Part shown: positions 22,295-29,081 of the stretch, in pieces
How positions within the stretch are numbered: position 1 is the first letter of the stretch
Layout: each line of letters opens with the position of its first letter
Notes under the pieces: generated by a model
Told to the model about the DNA's origin: nothing
The model's input: only the letters and a program-made list of their open reading frames with translations
The model's database searches: none
Translations under genes and position numbers: made by a program
Assembly (NCBI GenBank): GCA_015257125.1
Contig: JABZKU010000028.1
Coordinates: 1 to 29,081 of the forward strand
DNA length: 29,081 bases
Direction: 5' to 3'
Origin: Prevotellaceae bacterium
GTDB lineage: Bacteria > Bacteroidota > Bacteroidia > Bacteroidales > Bacteroidaceae

Positions 22295-22325
22295 CAAATG
22301 TAGCGATAAGCGCACACACTACAAA
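22295..22325 (-). promoter_or_regulatory. pgk promoter (TTTG-N19-TACATTTG)
   Basis: On the minus strand TTTG (22325-22322) and TACATTTG (22302-22295) are separated by exactly 19 nt, matching the Bacteroidetes -33/-7 consensus in full. Transcription would begin near 22289, giving a leader of about 175 nt before the pgk ATG. I saw no known riboswitch in that leader. Confidence 0.8.
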
Positions 22326-22437
22326 GCCTTCGCACGGAAAAGTGTAGAAATGCGCTGTGTTTTTGGGCTTTCCTTGTAGGGGCTTTTGCACATTGAGCCG
22401 AAAGGGCCACCAAGGGACAGGAAAAGTTGAGGACTTA

Positions 22438-22479
22438 CGAAAAAAAGTCGCGAAGATTCGATCGAAACTTCACGACTTT
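22438..22479 (-). terminator. Terminator of the lipoprotein-helicase operon
   Basis: On the minus strand AAAGTCG-t-GAAG ... CTTC-g-CGACTTT (22479-22468 with 22455-22444) is followed by TTTTCG. It lies about 90 bp past the helicase stop codon. The rest of 22326-22437 has no gene that I can support. Confidence 0.7.
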
Positions 22480-22565
22480 GATGAAAAGTGGACTGCTTTT
22501 TTCTTGCTCCACCCTATTTCGGGAAATGGCAAGCGCGTTTCGTCTGAAAACACGGTTGCAGAGGA

Positions 22566-25500
22566 TCAGTTTTGGAAGAACCCGGGCTCCAATTCGACGG
22601 GATCGATTCGCCCGGTGTAGACATACCAAACAAAGCCGCGGACGTTGCGCCGCCCCATCTGTGTGAGCAGTGCGCAGTATTGTTGCACCTGCTCGTGATG
22701 TCGGCGATGCGGGGCGCCGAACTTGTAATCGACGACCACCGTTTCGCCATTGCGTTCCATGACGCGGTCTGGCCGTTGCGGCATTTTGCCCTTGCGCAAA
22801 ATGTTTCGTTCGCGGTATAGGCTCCACGAGCCGTCGAACCACTCGCGAGCGGCGGGCTGTGCCAAGGCTTCGGTGAGTTGTTGAATGACCGTTGCGGCAT
22901 CTGCGTTGTCGACCAAGCGGCCTTCGGCAGCAAAGCGATTGACGGCGGCCTCGACTTGGTCGGCTGTGTCGACCTTTTCGAGAATGGCATGGAGCATTTC
23001 GCCGCGACGACGCGCTTCGAGTTGCTCGATTTCGCCATGTGTATCGGCGTCTTCGAGCAGGCGGGCGTTGAAGAGGTGGGCACTGTTGGACTGCACGACT
23101 TGCACCTTGCGGTCGTTGAGCGCGTATTGCACCGTTTCGGCAGCGGGATCGAAGAGAAGGGGGTTGGTTTTCTCTTTCTTCACGCTGTCGGTCTCGCATT
23201 CGAGATGAGAGGGAGTGCCCCATTCAAACAGCAGTTCGCCATCGGTGGCAAAAGTAGGCGCATTGCCGTTTTTTTTGCTGTTGGTATCGTCATCTTCGGG
23301 CATGTGGCCGAGGTGACTGATGGACAAACACGATTTCAACTCCTCGTTTTCCTGCGTGGTGCGCCACAAAGCGGAGGCAAGTACCTCGCGGAAGGTGTTA
23401 CTCCCCTTGTAGGGCGCGATGACGACAATGTTTTGACGCGGGCGGGTGAAGGCGACATAGCCGATGTTGAGACTTTCGACACGGCGGCTGATGTGTTCCT
23501 GCACATAGTGCGGAGCGTAGATGCTGTTGGCCGTCTTTTTATCGAGCGCTATCGGCAGTAAGGGAATTTTGTTGTAGGGACTCTCTTCGGGTTCCACCCA
23601 TAAGAGATCGGAATTTCGGTCTTTCTCGATATCCCAGTTGCAATAAGGGATGAAAACCGTGTGAAAATCGAGCCCTTTTGACTTGTGGATGGTGAGAATG
23701 CGCACGCCCTTGGCCGCAGCCGAGGGGATGCTCTGCTCATGTAGCTTCTCGTCCCAGTATTTTAGGAAGGTGGCGATGTCGGGGATGTTCTCTTCGAGGA
23801 AGGTGATGACGGCATCCACGAAAGCGTAGAGATAAGGCGCTTGCCCCTTTTGTGCATTGAGTGCAAAGAGCTCTACGATTTGTTCCACGAGTTCGTAGAA
23901 CGGCACATTGCGGTAGAACTCCCCTTGCCATTGGTGGATTTTTTCGAACACCTCGGCGTGTTGCTCCGGCGAACTGTGGGCTTCGACATAAGCGCGAGCC
24001 ACTCCATCGTCGGAGTGTAGCACCAAGCGGAGCGTATGGACGATGGTTTGCACTGCCGACGAGGACTCTAACAAAAAAGCCTCGTCGGACATCAACTGTA
24101 TGGGGTCGTTGGTGAAGTATTCGTGGGCAGAAAGCGTGGCAAAGAACGACAAAAGTCGTTGGGCCTCGGCTTTGACGCGGACAAGGATGGCCATTTTGTC
24201 ATAAGGGATGCCGGCTTGGCGCAAGCGAATGATTTGCTCGGCCAATTCTTGCTCTACATCGTTGGTTTCGTCGACGGGATCGACAGCGGCATCGCCTTCT
24301 TCGGGGTTGGCCTTCTCGGGCTTGGGGAGAATATGGACGCGCACGAAACCACCGTCGTTCTTCGGAGCTTGCTCCACTTCCTTTTCAGCGTAAAGGTTGG
24401 TGATGGTTTTCGCTTCGTCCAGTCCGTCTTCATCGAGGACTTGTGCCGCGTGAACAAAAAGTCGGTTGTTGAAACGTACAATGCGCTCGCCACTGCGATA
24501 GTTGGCTTCGAGGTGGTTGATCTCGGTGTTGACGTCGTCGCGAAACTGAGCGAGGGTGTTCCAATCTCCTCCGCGCCAACGGTAAATGCCCTGCTTGACA
24601 TCGCCCACTATCATGCTGCTGTTGCCGGTCGATGTGGTTTCGCAAAAGAGATGATTGAGGTTTTCCCACTGAAGGTGGGAGGTGTCTTGAAACTCGTCTA
24701 TCATGATGTGCCGGAAGTTCGTGCCGGCGCGCTCAAAGACGAAGGAGACTTCGTCCGTGCCCACGAGTTTGTGAAAGAGCAAAGGGGTGTAGGCCAGCAT
24801 GAAGGCATTGCTTTCCCGATTGAGTGCACGAACTTCGCGATCGATGTTGTCGAGCAAGCGGAGGGAGTTGAGCTTTTGCAGGCTCAGCTCGCACGAATTG
24901 ATCGTTTTCAACTCGTTGTCTACGCATTGGCGGAAAGCGGCAAAGTCTTTTGCGAGACTTTCTACCCAAGTGTTGCACTGCCCTACGTATTTCTTGTTGA
25001 GTTTGGAAACGGGATCCGCTATGAACTTGTCGATGGTGTCGGTTTTGACCTTATTCACCGAACCGGTTTTTCCAAAGTCCCAATCAATATACTTTTTCAG
25101 GAAGCCTTGGAATGAGTCTTTCCCTCTGCTGAGTTTTGTGTATCCATCATTATTAGAGATATCCGCATCGAGTTGCGTGGCTTTCTTTTGAATAAGCTCC
25201 CTAGCGCCTTGTTTGAGCGCATTGATGTCGGCACGGTAGTCTTTGATGGTGGCACTGTCGAGGGGAAGCGCACGAAGTCGATCGGCATTGGTCATATAGA
25301 CCTCTTTCGTGAGCTCTTCGGCCAGGTCGTTGAGGGGATAACTGACATTCCAGCTTTTGGAATCTTCTAATCGCTCTTCGACGAAACGAGTCACCCATGC
25401 TAACTCCTGCGAACCGGGGCGCAATTCGCGCAACATCTTCTCGACCGCACGGCTCGTTGTGTTCTTGTCGTTGAGTTCCACGCGGAAGCCTGCCGATAAC

Positions 25501-25904
25501 CCGAGATCGTGTGCCAAGGAGGAGAGCATCGACTGGAAAAAAGAATCGATGGTCATCACACGGAAGTGGTCGTAGCCGTGAAGAATCTGATGAAGTGTTT
25601 TTTTTGCCCGATCGCAGATGGCCGTGTCGCTCAGTGGTTGCGTGAGTCGCGCACGCACCGCGGCGAGCATCCCCACGTTGGCCATTTTGTTGTAGGCTAA
25701 GTCGTAGAGATACTGCAAAATGCGCTCTTTCATCTCGTTGGTGGCCTTTTTGGTAAAGGTAATGGCGAGTTGATGGCGGTGCGCGTTGTCGAAAGTGTCG
25801 AAGTCGTTCAGCAGGTTGGCGATGAACTCGGCGGCCAACGTGAAGGTTTTTCCCGATCCTGCGGAGGCTTTATATATGCGTATGGGTTTGCTGTTCGACG
25901 TCAT
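22566..25904 (-). CDS. AddA-like UvrD/Rep-family helicase with C-terminal nuclease domain
   Basis: The predicted protein is 1112 residues. Helicase motifs in order: Walker A KASAGSGKTFTL (about 12-23), ITFTKKATNEM, MTIDSFFQSM, Walker B MIDEFQDTSHLQWENL, VGDVKQGIYRWRGGDW, LEANYRSGERIVRFNN, ILTIHKSKGLDF and YVAFTRPRQ. The last ~80 residues hold a PD-(D/E)XK nuclease signature (RPDRVMERNGETVVVDYKFG). This architecture is that of AddA, which with AddB processes double-strand breaks for RecA loading. AddB is not adjacent here, so the pairing is unproven and I give no symbol. I start at the ATG at 25904, which overlaps the stop of the upstream lipoprotein (TGATG); a TTG one codon earlier is unlikely. 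Confidence 0.88.
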   Translation of the reverse strand: MTSNSKPIRIYKASAGSGKTFTLAAEFIANLLNDFDTFDNAHRHQLAITFTKKATNEMKERILQYLYDLAYNKMANVGMLAAVRARLTQPLSDTAICDRAKKTLHQILHGYDHFRVMTIDSFFQSMLSSLAHDLGLSAGFRVELNDKNTTSRAVEKMLRELRPGSQELAWVTRFVEERLEDSKSWNVSYPLNDLAEELTKEVYMTNADRLRALPLDSATIKDYRADINALKQGARELIQKKATQLDADISNNDGYTKLSRGKDSFQGFLKKYIDWDFGKTGSVNKVKTDTIDKFIADPVSKLNKKYVGQCNTWVESLAKDFAAFRQCVDNELKTINSCELSLQKLNSLRLLDNIDREVRALNRESNAFMLAYTPLLFHKLVGTDEVSFVFERAGTNFRHIMIDEFQDTSHLQWENLNHLFCETTSTGNSSMIVGDVKQGIYRWRGGDWNTLAQFRDDVNTEINHLEANYRSGERIVRFNNRLFVHAAQVLDEDGLDEAKTITNLYAEKEVEQAPKNDGGFVRVHILPKPEKANPEEGDAAVDPVDETNDVEQELAEQIIRLRQAGIPYDKMAILVRVKAEAQRLLSFFATLSAHEYFTNDPIQLMSDEAFLLESSSAVQTIVHTLRLVLHSDDGVARAYVEAHSSPEQHAEVFEKIHQWQGEFYRNVPFYELVEQIVELFALNAQKGQAPYLYAFVDAVITFLEENIPDIATFLKYWDEKLHEQSIPSAAAKGVRILTIHKSKGLDFHTVFIPYCNWDIEKDRNSDLLWVEPEESPYNKIPLLPIALDKKTANSIYAPHYVQEHISRRVESLNIGYVAFTRPRQNIVVIAPYKGSNTFREVLASALWRTTQENEELKSCLSISHLGHMPEDDDTNSKKNGNAPTFATDGELLFEWGTPSHLECETDSVKKEKTNPLLFDPAAETVQYALNDRKVQVVQSNSAHLFNARLLEDADTHGEIEQLEARRRGEMLHAILEKVDTADQVEAAVNRFAAEGRLVDNADAATVIQQLTEALAQPAAREWFDGSWSLYRERNILRKGKMPQRPDRVMERNGETVVVDYKFGAPHRRHHEQVQQYCALLTQMGRRNVRGFVWYVYTGRIDPVELEPGFFQN

Positions 25905-26410
25905 CAATGTTTTTGCTTTCCGAGACGGTAAACTTCTGTTGTTCCTTTGGCAACCAAACTATCGGCATCAAGTTTCACAATTTCTACGGCCTCGGCTTGT
26001 TGGGAAGGATGGAGATATAATTGTCCGTTCACGATTTTGAAGTCGTCGCCCACAATACTTTTTAGTTGTGTGAGGTTGATGGCGGTGCCCAAAGACGCCC
26101 CGTTGTCGGTGGTTGTGATGGCATATTCGCTGCCCGGCTCCAAATCGCCAAAGATCTCGGCCGGCGTGCCGTCGTTGCGAGTGCGAACGACTTCGACTTC
26201 TCGGCCGTCGGCTGTCTTGAGGGCGAAAGTACTCATGCCCCAATCGTCGGTCGCCGTGCCGTAGAGGGTGGAATCGGCTGTTAGGGTTGAGTCTTGCACG
26301 ACTTTGGTGCTATCTGCGACGTTTTGAATGGGGCTGTCGCTTTTCTTGGAGGTGCAGGCTGCGAAGACCAAGAGGGAGGTTGCAGCCAAAAGTTGGAGCG
26401 TTTTCTTCAT
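25904..26410 (-). CDS. Lipoprotein of unknown function
   Basis: The predicted protein is 168 residues with a clear lipoprotein signal (MKK, hydrophobic core, lipobox FAAC with the cysteine near 19). A Ser/Thr/Asp-rich linker follows, then a compact beta-rich domain containing DDWGMSTFALKTADGREVEV, YAITTTDNGASLG and IVGDDFKIVNGQLYLHP. I know similar proteins from Bacteroidales only as hypothetical lipoproteins. I chose the ATG at 26410 because it starts the signal peptide; the frame is open 11 codons further. Its stop overlaps the helicase ATG by one base, so the helicase is probably translated by coupling. A near-consensus TACTTTCG lies about 30 bp upstream of its ATG. Confidence 0.8.
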   Translation of the reverse strand: MKKTLQLLAATSLLVFAACTSKKSDSPIQNVADSTKVVQDSTLTADSTLYGTATDDWGMSTFALKTADGREVEVVRTRNDGTPAEIFGDLEPGSEYAITTTDNGASLGTAINLTQLKSIVGDDFKIVNGQLYLHPSQQAEAVEIVKLDADSLVAKGTTEVYRLGKQKH

Positions 26411-26535
26411 AAGTTGTGGAGTTTTGTTGGGGCGAAAGTACAATTTTCGCTCAACAAAGCACGCAGAAAAGGCGAAAATCTCTCACTTACAGCGAAATAT
26501 TTACTTTGAAATCCACCCATCTCAAAAAAAACGCC

Positions 26536-26543
26536 TACATTTG
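26536..26543 (+). promoter_or_regulatory. rpsA promoter -7 element
   Basis: TACATTTG is a perfect TAnnTTTG box about 150 bp before the rpsA ATG. A TTTG at 26505-26508 is too far for the usual 19-nt spacing. A further AT-rich segment TTTTAATTATCC lies just before the start codon. Confidence 0.6.
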
Positions 26544-26694
26544 CAGACGATTCATTGCGGTGTTTCGGCACTGTTTGAATTTCCGTTGTCGTGCCACGAC
26601 ATCTCGAGCGCAGCCCTCTTTCTCCAATATGGGACACTCGGGCGAGGCCGACACGGGCTTTTAATTATCCACATTTATCAACTAACTAACATTA

Positions 26695-28485
26695 ATGGAG
26701 AATCTCAAAAACGTTGCTCCTCTCGCAGATTTCGATTGGGATGCATTTGAAAACGGCACTGTTGCCACCGGCGAAAACCACAAGGCTACTGAAGCGGCTT
26801 ACGAACAGACGCTCAACAACGTGCACGAAAACGAAGTGGTAGAAGGTGAAATCACCGACATCACGAAGCGCGAAGTTGTGGTACGCATCGGCTCTAAGAG
26901 CGATGGTGTTATTCCCGCCAACGAATTCCGCTACAATCCCGAACTCAAGATCGGTGACAAGGTAGAGGTGTACGTAGAAAACCTCGAGGACAAGAAGGGT
27001 CAGCTCATCCTCTCTCACAAGAAGGCTCGCGCAAGCAAGTCGTGGGAGCGCATCAACCAGGCTCTCGAGAACAAGGAAATCATCAAGGGTTACATCAAGT
27101 GCCGCACGAAGGGTGGTATGATCGTCGACGTATTCGGCATCGAAGCCTTCCTCCCCGGTTCGCAGATCGACGTTAAGCCCATCCGCGACTATGATGTATA
27201 TGTTGGTCAGACCCTCGACTTCCAAGTGGTTAAGATCAACCAAGAGTACAAGAACGTTGTGGTTAGCCACAAGGCACTTATCGAGGCTGAACTCGAAGCT
27301 CAGAAGCAGCAGATCATCAGCACGCTCGAGAAGGGTCAAGTGCTCGAAGGTACGGTTAAGAACATCACCAACTACGGTGTGTTCATCGACCTCGGCGGCG
27401 TTGACGGTCTCGTTCACATCACCGATCTTTCTTGGGGTCGCGTAAGCAATCCCCGCGAAGTGGTGCAGGACGACGAAAAGCTCAAGGTGGTTATCCTCGA
27501 CTTCGACGAAGAGAAGAAGCGCATCGCGCTCGGTATCAAGCAGCTCACGCCCCATCCCTGGGATGCGCTTGATGCAGAACTCAAAGTCGGCGACAAGGTT
27601 AAGGGTCGCGTAGTGGTAATGGCTGACTACGGTGCATTCGTTGAAATCGCTCCCGGCGTCGAAGGCCTCATCCACGTTTCTGAAATGTCTTGGAGCCAAC
27701 ACCTCCGCTCTGCTCAGGACTTCCTCAAGGTGGGCGACGAAGTGGAAGCTGTTGTCCTCACGCTCGACCGCACTGATCGCAAGATGTCGCTCGGTCTCAA
27801 GCAGCTCAAGGAAGATCCTTGGAAGGACATCGAAGTGAAGTACCCCGTTGCTTCGCAGCACACGGCTAAGGTTCGTAACTTCACCAACTTCGGTGTGTTC
27901 GTAGAACTCGAAGAAGGTGTTGACGGTCTGATCCACATCTCCGACCTCTCTTGGACGAAGAAGGTGAAGCACCCCAGCGAATTCACGCAGGTTGGCGCTC
28001 CCATCGAAGTGAAGGTGCTCGAAATCGACAAGGACAATCGTCGTCTCAGCCTCGGCCACAAGCAAATCGAAGAAAATCCCTGGGATGTATTCGAAACGGT
28101 GTTTACTGAAGGTAGCGTACACGAAGGTACGATCACGGAACTTCACGACAAGGGTGCTGTTGTTCAGCTCCAGTATGGCGTTGAAGGCTTCGTAACTCCT
28201 CGTCACCTCGCTAAGGAAGACGGTTCGAAGGCTCAACTCAATGAGAAGCTCGCTTTCAAGGTGCTCGAATTCAACAAGGACAACCGCCGCATCCTCCTTT
28301 CGCACACGCGCACGTTCGACGAAAGCGTATCGGCTGAACGTACCGAGAAGAAGCCCCGCCGCGCTGCTGCTCCTCGCGCCAACAAGGAAGAAGCTGTAGT
28401 TCTCAACAACCAGGCTGCTGCTAACCTCCTCGGCGACAACGACGCACTCGCTGCGCTCAAAGCTAAGATGGAAAAGGGCGAATAA
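26695..28485 (+). CDS. rpsA: 30S ribosomal protein bS1
   Basis: The 596-residue protein has six tandem S1 (OB-fold RNA-binding) domains, recognisable by VxGxV...YGxFVxLxxGVxGLVHxS-type units: VEGEITDITKREVVVRIGSK, IKGYIKCRTKGGMIVDVFGI, LEGTVKNITNYGVFIDLGGV, VKGRVVVMADYGAFVEIAPG, AKVRNFTNFGVFVELEEGVD and HEGTITELHDKGAVVQLQYG. It ends in a basic and Ala-rich tail. bS1 binds mRNA at the small subunit and is needed to initiate on leaders without a strong Shine-Dalgarno, which suits Bacteroidetes. Length is slightly above the E. coli protein. Codon use is strongly biased, as expected for a highly expressed gene, which also creates a long spurious antisense frame. Confidence 0.97.
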   Translation: MENLKNVAPLADFDWDAFENGTVATGENHKATEAAYEQTLNNVHENEVVEGEITDITKREVVVRIGSKSDGVIPANEFRYNPELKIGDKVEVYVENLEDKKGQLILSHKKARASKSWERINQALENKEIIKGYIKCRTKGGMIVDVFGIEAFLPGSQIDVKPIRDYDVYVGQTLDFQVVKINQEYKNVVVSHKALIEAELEAQKQQIISTLEKGQVLEGTVKNITNYGVFIDLGGVDGLVHITDLSWGRVSNPREVVQDDEKLKVVILDFDEEKKRIALGIKQLTPHPWDALDAELKVGDKVKGRVVVMADYGAFVEIAPGVEGLIHVSEMSWSQHLRSAQDFLKVGDEVEAVVLTLDRTDRKMSLGLKQLKEDPWKDIEVKYPVASQHTAKVRNFTNFGVFVELEEGVDGLIHISDLSWTKKVKHPSEFTQVGAPIEVKVLEIDKDNRRLSLGHKQIEENPWDVFETVFTEGSVHEGTITELHDKGAVVQLQYGVEGFVTPRHLAKEDGSKAQLNEKLAFKVLEFNKDNRRILLSHTRTFDESVSAERTEKKPRRAAAPRANKEEAVVLNNQAAANLLGDNDALAALKAKMEKGE

Positions 28486-28507
28486 TTCTTCGTACTTCCT
28501 GATTTAT

Positions 28508-28549
28508 ACTCCACTTCCCACTTTTGAGGGAAGTGGAGTTTTTCTTTTT
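28508..28549 (+). terminator. rpsA terminator
   Basis: A perfect 12-bp stem ACTCCACTTCCC / GGGAAGTGGAGT (28508-28519 with 28528-28539), with an 8-nt loop, is followed by TTTTCTTTTT. It starts 22 bp after the rpsA stop. Confidence 0.92.
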
Positions 28550-28616
28550 CGGTGTGACGTGGTATTTTTCGTGCGTAATTTGTAGGAAACGGAGGCTGAG
28601 ATTGTTTTTGTAAATA

Positions 28617-28700
28617 ATTGCTGTCCGGTAAACTTCAAAACGGCAGAAAAATCCACCTCGAAGCCCTTCTGAATAGGACTTCGGGCTTTCTTTTTCAGAA
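28617..28700 (+). mobile_element. Solitary left end of the IS4-family element
   Basis: ATTGCTGTCCGGTAAACTTC at 28617 repeats the terminal sequence of the IS at 11445. About 40 nt inside it, as in the intact IS, there is a hairpin based on the same GAAG..CC / GG..CTTC arms (28659-28690) followed by TTTCTTTTTC. No transposase frame follows. It is a decayed or truncated element, or a short non-autonomous derivative. Confidence 0.6.
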
Positions 28701-28869
28701 AGCTAGCCCCAAAAATCTATCAATGATGATCGGATTCGCCGCATGGGGGCAGGACAAGAAACGAATGGGGTTGCCCAAAGCGCGTTGTCTAAAGAAAGCG
28801 AGTGCCCCTTTTCTTGTGGAAGAAAAACAGGCCTTTGCTCCTCCTTCTTTCCGTACAAACCCCAAGGGG

Positions 28870-29081
28870 CGTGTCGCAGTCGTGCAAATGTCTCCCGATT
28901 GGGAGGGAGAGCGTCTTTGGAAGCTATTCCGATAGGTAGGGACAATGCAAAATCCCGATGGTTCAGTAAGTCAAAGAGCGTTTGCGCCGGAGGGTCGGGA
29001 AAAGTACCTCGACTCTGCGCTATATAGACGCCGCAGTGCGGCGGGATGAAGGGAAAGTTGTGTTTTATCAAGCGCAAAAGT
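28870..29081. repeat. Complex dispersed repeat, partial third copy (arm C)
   Basis: From about 28970 to the window end the sequence repeats the outer part of arms A and B in the orientation of arm A: CAGTAAGTCAAAGAGCG, TTTGCGCCGGAGGGTCGGGA, GCGCTATATAGACGCCGCAG, TGTGTTTTATCAAGCGCAAA. It is cut by the window edge inside the TAnnTTTG element (CAAAAGT...). The stretch 28870-28970 also resembles the region outside arm B (17437-17530). The interval 28700-28870 contains no gene that I can support. Confidence 0.75.

Noticed and set aside
24123..25115. 330-residue plus-strand ORF inside the helicase gene.
   Set aside because: Antisense shadow; the minus strand carries all helicase motifs without interruption.
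26692..28305. 537-residue frame antisense to rpsA.
   Set aside because: Artefact of the strong codon bias of rpsA; no promoter, no recognisable domain.
28618..28935. 105-residue ORF starting in the solo IS end, and the 124-residue minus-strand ORF 28703-29077.
   Set aside because: The first has no family features. The second covers repeat arm C and shares a peptide with arm B, but its frame is broken upstream in the other copy; kept only as part of the repeat finding.

Overview
The window looks like the chromosome of a Bacteroidota member, most likely order Bacteroidales and probably Prevotellaceae-like. Evidence: a BspA-type leucine-rich surface protein with an IYTLQGKRV-type C-terminal tail, repeated TAnnTTTG promoter elements (the Bacteroidetes -7 box), start codons with no obvious Shine-Dalgarno sequence, a TPP-riboswitch/TonB-receptor/PnuT/thiamine-pyrophosphokinase cluster, and a six-S1-domain ribosomal protein S1. 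The species cannot be fixed from sequence alone. No tRNA, rRNA or CRISPR array was recognised.

Layout. 1-490: 3' end of a BspA-like gene, then a strong terminator. 777-4492 (minus): operon mtaB - GT2 glycosyltransferase - RsmI-like methyltransferase, a terminator, then crcB. 4698-5125 (plus): a promoter, a 61-residue lipoprotein, a terminator, and a 16-bp perfect hairpin. 5303-6109 (minus): membrane-anchored helix-hairpin-helix protein. 6290-10011 (plus): thiamine salvage operon made of a TPP riboswitch, an outer-membrane TonB receptor, an inner-membrane PnuT permease and thiamine pyrophosphokinase (ATGA overlap). Together these import thiamine and convert it to TPP, which feeds back on the riboswitch.

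10275-17436: an AT-richer accessory island bounded by two collinear, diverged copies (about 590 bp each) of one complex repeat in inverted orientation. The island holds an unknown ORF cut short by an IS4-family insertion sequence, an LRR protein, Rhs-repeat debris, an Imm42-like protein, a frameshifted DUF7710-like gene, a small lipoprotein and a SUKH (SMI1/KNR4) protein. I read it as a polymorphic-toxin immunity graveyard: immunity-type genes survive while the Rhs toxin carrier is degraded. Each repeat arm carries an outward-facing TAnnTTTG element, clusters of TTCGAAAC and GGTGAAG, a CTTCACCGGTGAAG palindrome and a GC-rich hairpin at the inner edge. A third, partial copy begins at the right end of the window.

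17679-22325 (minus): pgk with a textbook TTTG-N19-TACATTTG promoter, a hairpin terminator, then a substrate-binding lipoprotein and a large TPR protein. 22438-26410 (minus): a lipoprotein overlapping an AddA-like UvrD helicase/nuclease, with a terminator. 26536-28549 (plus): rpsA with promoter and terminator. 28617-29081: a solitary end of the same IS family found in the island, followed by the outer part of the third repeat arm.
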